Shown: positions 39,012 to 48,925 of the stretch, piece after piece
Layout of the letters: each line of letters starts with the position of its first letter
Position numbering within the stretch: position 1 is the first letter of the stretch
NCBI GenBank assembly: GCA_903872505.1
Contig: CAIQKV010000044.1
Span: forward strand, 1-64,000
Direction of reading: 5' to 3'
Length of the DNA: 64,000 nt
From: an uncultured Opitutia bacterium
Lineage (GTDB): Bacteria; Verrucomicrobiota; Verrucomicrobiia; Opitutales; Opitutaceae
Notes under the pieces: generated by a model
Seen by the model: the letters and a program-made list of their open reading frames with translations, nothing else
What the model was told of the DNA's origin: nothing
Database searches by the model: none
Translations under genes and position numbers: made by a program

Positions 39012-40604
39012 ATGCCCCCACCTGACATTTTTCCCAATATGCGTGATCGGATCATTGACCGGTGGCGGGGCCGGTGGCTGGAACTGGCGGGGCGGGTGGT
39101 CAATGCCGCGTGCATCGTGATCGCCCTGGGCTGGTTCCTCGCGCTGCTCCTGCCGCACCTCCGGATCATCACCCAACCGGGCCCGCAGGAGTACAACGAG
39201 CCGGCGATCTGGCACACGACCTGGTTGCTCGACCACGGACGGAATCCCTACACGGCCCAGGAACTGCCCGGCGCCGCCTACTGCTTCGATCCCCTCTACA
39301 ACTACGTGGTGCTGGCGCTCAAGCCCCTGCTGGGGATCGATTACACGGCGCACCGCCTGCTCAACCTGTTCTTCCTGCTGGGCTCGCTCGCGATCCTGGT
39401 GCGGGCGATGACCAAGGCGGGCGCGGGGCTGGGCATCGCGCTGCTGTCCGCGGTCTTTCTCTACGGGATGTGCCTCGGCAACATCATGGTCACGGCCCGC
39501 CCGGACCTGATGGGGTGGTTCTTTTTCCTGCTCGGCCTGCTGGTGCCGTGGGAGCGCAACTACACCCGTTGGTCCACGGTGTTCGGGCTCGTTTGCGCGC
39601 TGATCGCCTTCCACTGCAAGTTCTACTTCGCCCTGGCGGCCTGCGCGACCCTGCTGGCCCATTTCATGGTGCGCGACAAGAAGGAGGCATGCTGGCTGGG
39701 GGTGGGTTTCTTCACCGTGCTGGGGATCTCCTTCGCCATCTGCTGCCACTATTTCCCGTATTACTACATCGAGACGGTCATCGTGCAGCGCGGCGGCGCC
39801 GTGCTGAACTCCCGCGACGACATCTCGGTGATGCACACCACGATGCTGTTCGAGCGCGCCTGGCCGTTCCTGCTGCTGATGCTCTACGGGCTGGGCGTGC
39901 GGCTCTGGCGGCGGCAAGTCGCGCGGCGCGCGGGCCGGCCGGCGACGCAGCCGGAGGACCTGCGCTTCCACGCCTTGGGGGCGGTCTTCCTGATTTTCCT
40001 GGTCATCGTCTACTTCTACATGGGCCGCAATGCCGGCGCGTATTTCACCTACCACCTGCACCTCCTGTTTCCGCTGATGTTCGTGCTGGCGGCCTGGGCC
40101 ATCACCGGGCCGTGGGTGCGGATCGGCTTCGGCGTGCTGCTGGCGGTGTTTGTCACGGTCCGCCTGGCGATCCCGCCGGTGCCCGACTCGGACGCGCCCT
40201 ACCGGCGGATGGAGGAGCTGATCATGACGTGCCACGGCGAGGTGCTGGGCATCGCGTCCGTGACCGACATCTTCGAGCGCCAGGGCCGCCGGGTGCTGCA
40301 CAACGGCAACACCATGTTCATCGGGTTTGCCTTCGGGGACAACGGGATCGGGCGCGACCCGATGATCGCGGTGCTCGGGGCGAACTACAACGCGACGATC
40401 GCGGAGGTGGAGCGCAAGGTCGCCGCCCGCGAATACGCCATGGTGCTGACGGAGTTCGACGCGCCGTACTTCTGCTCCGAGGAGCTGCTGAGCAAGAACT
40501 ACGACAAGGTGGAGCAGATCGACTACTTCACCTATTTCGGGCACAGCCCGGTGCGCGTCTGGCGCCCCAAGGCGCAGGAAGCGGACGCCGGCAAGACACC
40601 CTGA
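39012..40604 (+). CDS. Polytopic membrane protein, GT-C (family 39-like) glycosyltransferase candidate
   Basis: Multi-TM protein with early GPQEYNEPAIWHTTWLLDHGRNPYTAQELPGAAYCFDPLYNYVVLALKPLLG. Confidence 0.65.
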   Translation: MPPPDIFPNMRDRIIDRWRGRWLELAGRVVNAACIVIALGWFLALLLPHLRIITQPGPQEYNEPAIWHTTWLLDHGRNPYTAQELPGAAYCFDPLYNYVVLALKPLLGIDYTAHRLLNLFFLLGSLAILVRAMTKAGAGLGIALLSAVFLYGMCLGNIMVTARPDLMGWFFFLLGLLVPWERNYTRWSTVFGLVCALIAFHCKFYFALAACATLLAHFMVRDKKEACWLGVGFFTVLGISFAICCHYFPYYYIETVIVQRGGAVLNSRDDISVMHTTMLFERAWPFLLLMLYGLGVRLWRRQVARRAGRPATQPEDLRFHALGAVFLIFLVIVYFYMGRNAGAYFTYHLHLLFPLMFVLAAWAITGPWVRIGFGVLLAVFVTVRLAIPPVPDSDAPYRRMEELIMTCHGEVLGIASVTDIFERQGRRVLHNGNTMFIGFAFGDNGIGRDPMIAVLGANYNATIAEVERKVAAREYAMVLTEFDAPYFCSEELLSKNYDKVEQIDYFTYFGHSPVRVWRPKAQEADAGKTP

Positions 40605-40611
40605 GCGGCGG

Positions 40612-40656
40612 TCAGATCAGGCCCAGCTTCATCTTACCTTCCTCGGAAATCATCGA
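40612..40656 (-). pseudogene. 3'-terminal remnant of a second sufT copy
   Basis: Reverse strand reads TCG ATG ATT TCC GAG GAA GGT AAG ATG AAG CTG GGC CTG ATC TGA = SMISEEGKMKLGLI*, identical in protein to the C-terminus of the intact sufT. Confidence 0.75.
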
Positions 40657-40682
40657 TCCTCCTACGCCGAGGCTGCGGAGGA
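40657..40682. repeat. Small REP-like palindrome next to the sufT remnant
   Basis: TCCTCC TACGCCGAGGCTGC GGAGGA. Confidence 0.5.
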
Positions 40683-40696
40683 CAGGCTGGTTCCGA

Positions 40697-41242
40697 TCAA
40701 ATCAACCCGAGCTTCATTTTGCCCTCTTCACTGATCATCGATTGGTTCCAGGGCGGGTCCCAGGTGACGCGGACATCGGCGGCGCCCACTCCGGGGATGA
40801 GCAGAATCTTGTCCTTCGCGTCGGCGGCGATGGCGGGGCCCATGCCGCAGCCGGGCGCCGTGAGGGTCATGGCGACGTCGACCTTGTGGGCGCCGTCGTC
40901 CTGCTTGGAAATGTCCATCGAGTAGACGAGGCCGAGGTCGACGATGTTCACCGGGATCTCGGGGTCGTAGACCTTCCGGAGCTGGTCCCAGACGGCCGCG
41001 GGATCAGGCGCGCCGCCGGGCAGCGGCGCGGCGGCGACGGCGGTGCTGACGACCTTCTCGCCGAGGGTATCGCCATCCTTGGCGTCGATGCGGAAGAGGC
41101 CGAAGTCCGTCACCACGGTGAAATTGCCGCCCAGGGTCTGGGACAGCGTGACGCGGGTGCCGGCGGTCAGCGGGACCTTGTCGCCTGAGGGAATCTGCGT
41201 GGCGGTGACGTCGCGGGACAGGATGCGGTCGGTCGGGGGCAT
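40697..41242 (-). CDS. sufT: SufT/DUF59-domain iron-sulfur assembly protein
   Basis: VWDQLRKVYDPEIPVNIVDLGLVYSMDI...VDVAMTLTAPGCGMGPAIAADAKDKILLIPGVGAADVRVTWDPPWNQSMISEEGKMKLGLI. Confidence 0.92.
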   Translation of the reverse strand: MPPTDRILSRDVTATQIPSGDKVPLTAGTRVTLSQTLGGNFTVVTDFGLFRIDAKDGDTLGEKVVSTAVAAAPLPGGAPDPAAVWDQLRKVYDPEIPVNIVDLGLVYSMDISKQDDGAHKVDVAMTLTAPGCGMGPAIAADAKDKILLIPGVGAADVRVTWDPPWNQSMISEEGKMKLGLI

Positions 41243-41262
41243 GGCGAAAAGTGGCGGGTGCG

Positions 41263-42606
41263 TCAGGCCGGCGACGGGGCGGCCGCGGCGGGTTGCGCCT
41301 GGAACTTGGCCTTGACCAGGTCGCGGAGGGCGTCGTGCAGCGGCTCGTGGCCGAGCTTGCTGAGCACCTCCTCGAAGAAGCCAAAGGTCAGCAGTTCGTC
41401 GGCGGCGTCCTTGGCGATGCCGCGGGCCTGCAGGTAGAATTCCTGCTCGGGATCGATGCGGCTCGAGGTGGCGCCATGGGAGCAGCGGACGTCGTTGGCC
41501 TGGATCTCGAGGCCGGGGAGCGAGTTGGCCTCGGCGTCGTCGCTGAGCATCAGGTTGCGGTTGCTCTGGTAGGCGTCGGTCTTCTGCGCGTCGGGGTCGA
41601 CAACGATCAGGCCGGAGAAGATGGTCTTCGACCGGCCGAGCAGGGCGTTCTTGTAGAGCAGGTTCGAGCTGGTGTGCGGCGCCTGGTGGATCTGCCGCGT
41701 GCGCTGGTCGAACTCCTGGGCGCCGTGCGCGACGGTGAGCGCGAGCATCTCGCTGTGCGCCCCGGGCGCCTGCAGCTGGCTGTGGCTCTCGTGGCGCGAC
41801 TGGCGGCCGCCGAGGTGGAGGTTGAGCGAGAGCACGCGGGCGTCGCGGCGCGCGACGGTGGAATTCGACTGGAAGGAGAGGGTCTCGCGTGACCAGGTCT
41901 GCGCGGCGACGTAGGTCAGCTGGGCGCCGTGGCTGGCGTAGAGGTCGTTGCGGCCGCAGGCGAAGTGGGCGCCGGCGTCGGCCGAGCGGAAGAAGTCCAC
42001 GATGGTCGCCCGGGTGTCCTGTTCCGCGATGACGAGGGTGTGCGGGAACACCGCCGCGCCTGCGCCGGCGGCGTAATGGAACACCGCGAGCGGGTCCGCG
42101 ATCTCCACGCCCTTGGGCAGGAAAATGAACGCGCCGTCGTCCAGCAGGGCGGTATGCAGCGCGGAGAATTTCTCCGCGCCCAGCGTCGCGGGCTGCGCCA
42201 GCAGGTGCGACTTCACGAGGTCCCCGTGCTTCCGGAGGGCGTTTTGCAGCGTCTCGAAGATGACGCCGCGCTCCGCGAGGGCGGCGGCGACCGGGTCCGA
42301 TGCGACCAGGCGGTTGTTGGCGAAGACGAGCCGGCCGGCTTTGGCGATGCCGATGGGGGTGTGGCCGAGCCCGGCGGCGGTGACGGGCGCGGGCAGGGCG
42401 TAGCCGTCAAGCTTGAGGCCGGTGAGCGTGGCGAAGCGCCAGGCCTCGTCGGTGCGCTTCGGCAGCGGCAGCGCGCAGAAGCGCGCCCAGGCCTCGCGCT
42501 TCCGGTCCAGCCACCACGCGGGGAGGTGGGCGACGGAGGCGAGGTGGGCGTCGAAGACTTCGGCGGTAAAGGAACCGACGACGGAGTCGGGCGTGGTGAC
42601 GGACAT
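41263..42606 (-). CDS. sufD: Fe-S cluster assembly protein SufD
   Basis: YASHGAQLTYVAAQTWSRETLSFQSN...QIHQAPHTSSNLLYKNALLGRSKTIFSGLIVVDPDAQKTDAYQSNRNLMLSDDAEANSLPGLEIQANDVRCSHGATSSRID. Confidence 0.94.
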   Translation of the reverse strand: MSVTTPDSVVGSFTAEVFDAHLASVAHLPAWWLDRKREAWARFCALPLPKRTDEAWRFATLTGLKLDGYALPAPVTAAGLGHTPIGIAKAGRLVFANNRLVASDPVAAALAERGVIFETLQNALRKHGDLVKSHLLAQPATLGAEKFSALHTALLDDGAFIFLPKGVEIADPLAVFHYAAGAGAAVFPHTLVIAEQDTRATIVDFFRSADAGAHFACGRNDLYASHGAQLTYVAAQTWSRETLSFQSNSTVARRDARVLSLNLHLGGRQSRHESHSQLQAPGAHSEMLALTVAHGAQEFDQRTRQIHQAPHTSSNLLYKNALLGRSKTIFSGLIVVDPDAQKTDAYQSNRNLMLSDDAEANSLPGLEIQANDVRCSHGATSSRIDPEQEFYLQARGIAKDAADELLTFGFFEEVLSKLGHEPLHDALRDLVKAKFQAQPAAAAPSPA

Positions 42607-42616
42607 GGAAATTTTC

Positions 42617-42692
42617 GATTTTCGAATTTCGATTTTCGAATGGGTGCGGAGGTGAGGGACAATCGAAATTCGAGAATCGAAATTCGAAAATC
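42617..42692. repeat. 25-bp near-perfect inverted repeat between sufB and sufD
   Basis: gattttcgaatttcgattttcgaat (42617-42641) and attcgagaatcgaaattcgaaaatc (42668-42692), 24/25 complementary. Confidence 0.85.
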
Positions 42693-42712
42693 CGTCGGCG
42701 TCAGCCGACGGA
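42691..42712 (-). terminator. Terminator/attenuator-like hairpin overlapping the sufB stop codon
   Basis: Minus strand TCCGTCGGC-TGAC-GCCGACGGA-TTTT, 9-bp stem; the sufB TGA lies in the loop. Confidence 0.55.
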
Positions 42713-44155
42713 TCCTTCCATCTCGAGGTCGATAAGCCGCTTCAGCTCGACCGAGTATTCCATCGGGAACTGGCGGGCGAGGTCGTTGATGAAGCCGTTG
42801 ACCGAGAGGCTCATTGCCTGGCCCTCGGTGAGGCCGCGCTGCTGCATGTAGAAGATCTGCTCCTCGCTGACCTTGGAGACGCTGGCCTCGTGCTGGGTGG
42901 AGTTGCCCTCGCCGCGGGAGGTGATGGCCGGGTAGGTGTCGGTGCGGCTGTTGGTGTTGATCAGCAGCGCGTCGCACTCGGTGTTGTTCTTGCAGCCCTT
43001 GAGGTGCTTCGGGATGTGGACAACGCCGCGGTAGGTGCTGCGGCCCTGGCCGACGGAGATGGACTTGGCGACGATGTTGGACGTGGTCTCGTCGGCGGCG
43101 TGGATCATCTTGGCGCCGGTGTCCTGGTGCTGCCCGTCGTTGGCGAGGGCGATGGAGATGACCTCGCCGCGGGCCCGGCGGCCCTTCAGGACGACGCCCG
43201 GGTACTTCATGGTCAGGCGGCTGCCGATGTTGCAGTCGATCCACTTGATCTCGGCGTCCTCGTGCGCGACGCCGCGCTTGGTGACGAGGTTGAAGACGTT
43301 GTTGGCCCAGTTCTGGACGGTGATGTACTGGATCTTCGCGCCCTTGAGCGCGACGAGCTCGACCACGGCGCTGTGGAGCGTCGAGGTGCTGAACTTGGGC
43401 GCGGTGCAGCCCTCCATGTAGGTGACCTCGGCGCCCTCGTCGGCGATGATAAGGGTGCGCTCGAACTGGCCGAAATTCTCCGCGTTGATGCGGAAGTACG
43501 CCTGCAGCGGCATGGCGACCTTCACGCCCTTGGGCACGTAGATGAACGAGCCGCCGGAGAAGACCGCGCTGTTGAGCGCCGAGAACTTGTTGTCGCCGGT
43601 CGGGATGACCTTGCCGAAGAACTGGCGGAAGAGGTCGGGATGCTCGCGCAGGCCCTCGGTGGAATTGACGAAGATGACGCCCTGCTTGGAGACGGCCTCC
43701 TTGATGTTGGAGTAGGCGGCCTCGGAGTCGAACTGGGCCTCGACCCCGGCGAGGAACTTGCGCTCATGCTCGGGGACGCCGAGGCGCTCGAAGGTCTTCT
43801 TGATGTCGTCGGGCACCTCGTCCCAGGTGCGCTTGGGCTTCTGGCCGCTCGAGAGGTAATAGCGGATCTTGTCGAAATCGATGTTCTCGAGGTCCTTCGT
43901 CGCCCAGTGCGTGGGCATGGGCTTGGCGAGGAACGTCTTCAGGGCGTTGAGCCGGAACTCGAGGATCCACGGCGCCTCCTTCTTGACCGCGCTGATGTAG
44001 CGCACGGTCTTCTCCGAGAGGCCGGTGCCGGCGTCGAACTCGTAGTCCATCTTGTAGCTGAAATTACCGGCGGCCTGGTCGATGCCGGAGAGGGGATTCT
44101 CGGCGGTGTCGGCCGGCGAAGCCGGGACCGGGGCGGTGGCAGGGAGGTTGGCCAT
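42701..44155 (-). CDS. sufB: Fe-S cluster assembly protein SufB
   Basis: [65 protein letters not shown]; start [12 protein letters not shown]. Confidence 0.96.
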   Translation of the reverse strand: MANLPATAPVPASPADTAENPLSGIDQAAGNFSYKMDYEFDAGTGLSEKTVRYISAVKKEAPWILEFRLNALKTFLAKPMPTHWATKDLENIDFDKIRYYLSSGQKPKRTWDEVPDDIKKTFERLGVPEHERKFLAGVEAQFDSEAAYSNIKEAVSKQGVIFVNSTEGLREHPDLFRQFFGKVIPTGDNKFSALNSAVFSGGSFIYVPKGVKVAMPLQAYFRINAENFGQFERTLIIADEGAEVTYMEGCTAPKFSTSTLHSAVVELVALKGAKIQYITVQNWANNVFNLVTKRGVAHEDAEIKWIDCNIGSRLTMKYPGVVLKGRRARGEVISIALANDGQHQDTGAKMIHAADETTSNIVAKSISVGQGRSTYRGVVHIPKHLKGCKNNTECDALLINTNSRTDTYPAITSRGEGNSTQHEASVSKVSEEQIFYMQQRGLTEGQAMSLSVNGFINDLARQFPMEYSVELKRLIDLEMEGSVG

Positions 44156-44175
44156 GGCGGGGGAGCGGGGAGGGT

Positions 44176-44931
44176 TCAGGCGGGGACGAGCTCGTTCTTG
44201 ACCCAGTCGTAGCCCTTGGCCTCGAGCTCGAGGGCGAGGGACTTGTCCCCGCTCTTCACGATGCGGCCGTCCCACATGACGTGCACGTGGTCGGGCACGA
44301 TGTAGCCGAGGAGGCGCTGGTAATGGGTGATCATGAGCACGCCGAGGTTGGTGCTGCGGAGGGCGTTGACGCCGTCGGCGACGATGCGGAGCGCGTCGAT
44401 GTCGAGCCCGGAGTCGGTCTCGTCCATCAGGGCGAAGGCCGGCTCGAGCATGGCCATCTGGAGGATCTCGCAGCGCTTCTTCTCGCCGCCGGAGAAGCCG
44501 TCGTTGACGGATCGGGAGGTGAATTTGCGGTCGATCTGGAGCAGGTCCATCTTCGAGTACAGCCGCTTGTAGTAGGCGGTGGCGTCGAGCTCCTCGCCCT
44601 CGCCGAGGCGGGCCTGCACGGCGGCGCGGAGGAAGTTGGCGATGGAGACGCCGGGGATTTCGCTCGGGTATTGGAACGCGAGGAAGATGCCGGCGCGGGC
44701 CCGCTCATCGGGATGCATCGCCAGGATGGAGCGCCCGTCCAGCAGCACTTCGCCCGAGGTGATGGTGTAGCTGGGGTGGCCGGCGATGGCCTTGGCGAGG
44801 GTGGACTTGCCCGTGCCGTTGGGCCCCATGAGGGCGTGCACCTCGCCGCGGCGGACGGTGAGCGTGAGCCCCTTGACGATGGGCTTATCGCCGATGGAAA
44901 TGTGGAGATCTTTGATTTCGAGCTGGGACAT
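44176..44931 (-). CDS. sufC: Fe-S cluster assembly ATPase SufC
   Basis: [81 protein letters not shown]. Confidence 0.96.
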   Translation of the reverse strand: MSQLEIKDLHISIGDKPIVKGLTLTVRRGEVHALMGPNGTGKSTLAKAIAGHPSYTITSGEVLLDGRSILAMHPDERARAGIFLAFQYPSEIPGVSIANFLRAAVQARLGEGEELDATAYYKRLYSKMDLLQIDRKFTSRSVNDGFSGGEKKRCEILQMAMLEPAFALMDETDSGLDIDALRIVADGVNALRSTNLGVLMITHYQRLLGYIVPDHVHVMWDGRIVKSGDKSLALELEAKGYDWVKNELVPA

Positions 44932-44958
44932 GGAGGGAAATTCCGGTTGGCGGGACAG

Positions 44959-45375
44959 TCAGGCGGCGGGCTGGGACTTGCCGCGGAAGGTGACTTCGAC
45001 GGACTTGGCGTCGAAGCCGGGAGGGAGGATGGAGGCGACCTTTTCAAGCAGGTCGGCGGGCAGGTCGATGTCGTGGATCGTGCCGCTCTGCTCGTCATGA
45101 AAATGCGCGTGGGGGCTCAGATTGGGGCAATACCGGGTGGGGCCGCGCTCGAAGTTGACCACCCGGATAAGACCGCACTGCACCAGCGTCTCGAGGCAGT
45201 TGTAGACCGTGGCGAGGGAGATGGACGGCAGGTCGGCACGCACGCGGGCGTAAACCTCGTCGGCCGTGGGGTGATCGCGCTTCTTCATCAGCACGCCGTA
45301 GATGAATTCGCGCTGCGGCGTGGACCGGAGCCCGCTGTCAGCCAGGCGCTGAGCAAGCGCATCGGGGGGATTCAT
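44959..45375 (-). CDS. Fur-superfamily transcriptional regulator lacking CxxC zinc motifs
   Basis: GLRSTPQREFIYGVLMKKRDHPTADEVYARVRADLPSISLATVYNCLETLVQCGLIRVV; SPHAHFHDEQSGTIHDID. Confidence 0.88.
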   Translation of the reverse strand: MNPPDALAQRLADSGLRSTPQREFIYGVLMKKRDHPTADEVYARVRADLPSISLATVYNCLETLVQCGLIRVVNFERGPTRYCPNLSPHAHFHDEQSGTIHDIDLPADLLEKVASILPPGFDAKSVEVTFRGKSQPAA

Positions 45376-45409
45376 GATTACGGAGGGCATCGGTGGAGGA
45401 CCTAACAAA

Positions 45410-45454
45410 TTGGAATGGTTCTAAGTAGCAAGTGATATTGAGAACTATTCTTAA
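45410..45454. promoter_or_regulatory. Two tandem GAA-N3-TTC inverted-repeat operator candidates upstream of the fur-suf operon
   Basis: TTGGAATGGTTCTAA (45410-45424) and TTGAGAACTATTCTTAA (45438-45454) in an AT-rich divergent promoter region. Confidence 0.55.
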
Positions 45455-45484
45455 GATAAACACATAACATTTACCTTAAGCTAC

Positions 45485-46036
45485 TTACCTATTTTTCCAG
45501 CACCAGTGCCACGGTTCATAGGCGATGCCGTGGGCATTCTTTCGCGGGTAGGAGAGGTAAAACCCGAAATCGCTCCCGTGCTGCTTCAACCAGCGGAATT
45601 CCCGGGTTTTCGCGAAATGCACATCGAGTTTCGGGTCGTCGGGCGAGCCGATGTCGAGCGCGCAACCGGTATGGTGCTCGCTGCAGCCGGGCGCGGCCAC
45701 AAGTTGCAGGATCCCGGCGAGAGTCTCGCCGGCGGCGAGTCTCTGCCGGATGATCGCGGCCTGGCGCGCGATGCTGCGATAGCCCGAGAGCGGGAGCAGG
45801 GCGACGCCATCCCGCGCCGCGGTGGCGAACATCCGCCGCCAGGCGGCCGCGGCCCGCGGCGCGAGCCGGACCGGTTTGCCGTCATCCACGGCACGGCCGA
45901 CCGTCACCAACCGCCGGGCCTCGCGCTGCCACGGCAGGTGCCGCCTCGCGCCGTAGTCGGCCGGGATGCCGAGCGCGCGGTGCAGGGAGCGGAGGCGGGT
46001 CCGGTAAGCGGCGGGCATGGCGGCGGAGAATGACAT
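45485..46036 (-). CDS. M15-family D-alanyl-D-alanine carboxypeptidase (VanY-like)
   Basis: LPLSGYRSIARQAAIIRQRLAAG...APGCSEHHTGCALDIGSPDD...FYLSYPRKNAHGIAYEPWHWC. Alternative start at 46018. Confidence 0.87.
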   Translation of the reverse strand: MSFSAAMPAAYRTRLRSLHRALGIPADYGARRHLPWQREARRLVTVGRAVDDGKPVRLAPRAAAAWRRMFATAARDGVALLPLSGYRSIARQAAIIRQRLAAGETLAGILQLVAAPGCSEHHTGCALDIGSPDDPKLDVHFAKTREFRWLKQHGSDFGFYLSYPRKNAHGIAYEPWHWCWKNR

Positions 46037-46178
46037 TCCGCCGGAGCCGGTCGAGGACTTCGCGCCGGCCGGGCAGATTTTTTCGCACCATCCTAGACAA
46101 AACCCGGCCGATCCGTACGGTTTTGCCCCGGCGGTCATTTCGACCTCTGAGCCTCAACCCCCAAAAATAATAAATGAC

Positions 46179-46619
46179 ATGAGTACCTTCGTTCCCCTGA
46201 TCAGTTCCGGCACCGCCGGCCCGCTCGGCGTGCTGCACCTGCCCCGTTTCTGGCAAAAGGCCTCGCTTGAGGCACGCGGCAAGCTCGACTCCCGCTATCC
46301 CGGCTGCGGCAAGGGCTACGACCAGATGACGCTCGATGCGCTCGGCCTGAACAAGGACGCGACGCTGAAGTTCATCAAAGACAGCCGCCCGACCTACCCG
46401 CAGCTCGAGGCCTGGATCAAGAAGCAGCCCGGCGTGAAACTCGACAAGGCCACCATCGAGAAGCACAACGCGGGCGTCCGCGGCTACAACCACGACGACG
46501 CGACCCGCCAGGGCATCCTCAAGAACAACGGCCTGCCGGACGACGGCTCGGTGAAGGACGCGGTGCGCCTCAACGACCTCGACAGCTGGCAGGAATTCCA
46601 CGCCGACGTGCTGAAGTAA
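46179..46619 (+). CDS. DUF5069-like protein
   Basis: MSTFVPLISSGTAGPLGVLHLPRFWQKASLEARGKLDSRYPGCGKGYDQMTLDALGLN. Confidence 0.7.
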   Translation: MSTFVPLISSGTAGPLGVLHLPRFWQKASLEARGKLDSRYPGCGKGYDQMTLDALGLNKDATLKFIKDSRPTYPQLEAWIKKQPGVKLDKATIEKHNAGVRGYNHDDATRQGILKNNGLPDDGSVKDAVRLNDLDSWQEFHADVLK

Positions 46620-46641
46620 GCCCGGCTGCCGCCAAAGATTC

Positions 46642-46679
46642 AAACGCCGCTCCACCGCAAGGTGGACGGCGTTTTTTTG
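46642..46679 (+). terminator. Rho-independent terminator
   Basis: AAACGCCGCTCCACC-GCAA-GGTGGACGGCGTTTTTTT hairpin with one bulge plus T-run, just after 46619 stop. Confidence 0.85.
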
Positions 46680-46691
46680 CAGCCGCGCGGA

Positions 46692-47636
46692 TCACCCGCC
46701 GTGCTCGGCGAGCCAGCGTTCGGCCTCGATCGCGGCGGCGCAGCCCATGCCCGCGGCGGTGATCGCCTGGCGATACACGTGATCCGAGCAATCGCCCGCC
46801 ACGTAGATGCCGGGGATGTTGCTCTGCACCTGCGAACCCGGCGCCGGCTTGAAATAGCCGCCCTCGTCCACCGCGAGCGGTGGCGCGAACGGACCCGTGT
46901 TCGGGACGTGGCCGATGGCGACAAAAATGCCCTTCACGGGCAGCACGGTCTCGGCGTTGGTCTTCACGTTTTTAACCTTCAGGCCGCTGACCGACCCCTC
47001 CTTCACGCCGAGCACCTCGACCGGCACGCTGTCCCAGACGGGGACGATCTTTTCGTGCGTCGTGGCGCGGTCGGCCATGATCTTCGAGGCGCGCAGCGAG
47101 TCGCGGCGGTGAACCAGGTAAACCTTGCTTGCGAAACGCGTGAGAAACAGGGCCTCCTCGGCGGCGCTGTCGCCGCCGCCGATCACGGCGACCTCCATCT
47201 TGCGGTAGAAGGCGCCGTCGCAGGTCGCGCACGTCGTCACGCCCTTGCCGCCGTAAAGTTCCTTCTCCCCCGGGATGCCGGTCATGCGCGGCGAGGCGCC
47301 GGTGGCGATGATGACGGTCTTGGCCAGGATGGTGCGGTCCGCGACGACGAGCTTGCGCGGCATCGCGGTGAAATCGACGGACGTCACCTGCGCCTGCTCG
47401 AAGCGCGTGCCGAAGCGCGTGGCCTGCTCCCGCATGTTCTGCGTCAGCTGGAAGCCGTCCACGCCATGGGGAAAGCCGGGAAAATTCTCGACCTCGCTGG
47501 TCGTGGTCAGCTGGCCGCCGGGCAGCGGTCCCTCGAGCACGAGGGGATTCAGGCTGGCCCGGCCGGTGTAGATGGCGGCGGTGAGGCCCGCGCAGCCCGT
47601 GCCGATGATGACGACGTTTTCGACGGTGGAGGACAT
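46692..47636 (-). CDS. trxB: Thioredoxin reductase
   Basis: [63 protein letters not shown]. Confidence 0.95.
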   Translation of the reverse strand: MSSTVENVVIIGTGCAGLTAAIYTGRASLNPLVLEGPLPGGQLTTTSEVENFPGFPHGVDGFQLTQNMREQATRFGTRFEQAQVTSVDFTAMPRKLVVADRTILAKTVIIATGASPRMTGIPGEKELYGGKGVTTCATCDGAFYRKMEVAVIGGGDSAAEEALFLTRFASKVYLVHRRDSLRASKIMADRATTHEKIVPVWDSVPVEVLGVKEGSVSGLKVKNVKTNAETVLPVKGIFVAIGHVPNTGPFAPPLAVDEGGYFKPAPGSQVQSNIPGIYVAGDCSDHVYRQAITAAGMGCAAAIEAERWLAEHGG

Positions 47637-47776
47637 GGGAGAGGTGCTGTTGAATACGGAGACACGAATCCCGCCAAGCGCAAATCCGCCGGACGCGGAA
47701 TGTAAGGATTGTTTTACAGGGGAAAATGGAGGAAACAGGGGGTAGTCGCCTGCCCCGTTTTGCCCGTACCCCTCCG

Positions 47777-48925
47777 GTGAAAAACCTTCCTTCCGACGCC
47801 GAGCTGCCGGCCCTGCACCGGCGGCTGTTCACGATCGACACCCACACCGACACGCCGACGGCGAGCCTGGGGCGCGCGGGCTGGGACTTTGGCGCGCGGC
47901 ACGATGTGGCGACCGACCACTCGCAGTGCGACCTGCCCCGGATGGAGGCCGGCGGGATCGATGCGATGGTGTTCGCCGTCTACAGCACGCAGGCGGCGCG
48001 CACGCTGGCGGGCTATGCCGCGGTGCATGCCGCGGCGCTCGGCGTGCTGGCCCGGACGCGGGAAATCCTGGAGCAAAATGCCGGCCGGTGCGCGCTCGCG
48101 CTGACGGCGGCCGACGGCCCCCGGCTTAAGGCCGAGGGCCGGCGCGCGATCTACCTCAGCATCGAGAATGGCTATTCGTTGGGCCGTGACCCCGGGAACG
48201 TGGGGGTCTTCCACGGCCTCGGCGTGCGGATGCTCGGGCTCACGCACATGCTGAACAACGACCTCGCCGATTCCTCCACCGACCCGCGCGGGCCGGAGTG
48301 GAACGGGCTGAGCCCCCTCGGCCGCGAGGTGGTCGCCGAGTGCAACCGGCTCGGGATCGTGGTCGACACCTCGCACGCCTCGGACCAGGCGCTGCGGGAC
48401 CTGCTCGCGCAGTCCGAGCTGCCGGTGATCCTGTCCCATTCCGGCTGCCGGGCGGTGTGCGACCATCCGCGCAACATCGGCGACGACCTGTTGCGCGCGC
48501 TGGCGGCGCAGGGCGGCGTCATCCAGATCAACGCCCTGCCCATCGCCGTCGTGCCCACCCCGGAGGACGGCCGCACGGGGGCGCTGTCGGACATGCTGAT
48601 GCAACTCAAGGACGCGGTGCTGACGCCCGAGGTGCTGGCGGCGGCTGGCCGGGAGTGGCATCGGATCGAGGGGGCTTACCCGAACCCGCGCGCGACGCTC
48701 GACGACTATGTGAAGCACATCGAGCACGCCGTGCAGGTGGCGGGCATCGACCATGTCGGCGTGGGCTGCGACTTTGACGGCGGGGGCGGGGTGACGGGAC
48801 TGAACGACGTCAGCGAGTATCCGAACCTCACGGCGGCGCTGCGGGCGCGCGGATGGAACGAGGCCGACCTCGCGAAGTTCTGGGGCGGCAACGCCCTGCG
48901 GGTCCTGGGCGCCACCCGGGCCTAG
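47777..48925 (+). CDS. Membrane dipeptidase (M19 renal dipeptidase family)
   Basis: [82 protein letters not shown] start preferred over the track ATG at 47726. Confidence 0.9.
   Translation: MKNLPSDAELPALHRRLFTIDTHTDTPTASLGRAGWDFGARHDVATDHSQCDLPRMEAGGIDAMVFAVYSTQAARTLAGYAAVHAAALGVLARTREILEQNAGRCALALTAADGPRLKAEGRRAIYLSIENGYSLGRDPGNVGVFHGLGVRMLGLTHMLNNDLADSSTDPRGPEWNGLSPLGREVVAECNRLGIVVDTSHASDQALRDLLAQSELPVILSHSGCRAVCDHPRNIGDDLLRALAAQGGVIQINALPIAVVPTPEDGRTGALSDMLMQLKDAVLTPEVLAAAGREWHRIEGAYPNPRATLDDYVKHIEHAVQVAGIDHVGVGCDFDGGGGVTGLNDVSEYPNLTAALRARGWNEADLAKFWGGNALRVLGATRA

Noticed and set aside
36510-40544. 1344-aa minus-strand ORF ending in ClpP
   Set aside because: Only the last ~219 codons are ClpP; the rest is antisense to ade and the GT-C-like gene, with Arg/Pro/His-rich composition typical of high-GC antisense frames.
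42607-42700. TTCGAA repeats as a CRISPR or satellite array
   Set aside because: Only one inverted pair of short units with no spacer structure; better explained as a hairpin element.
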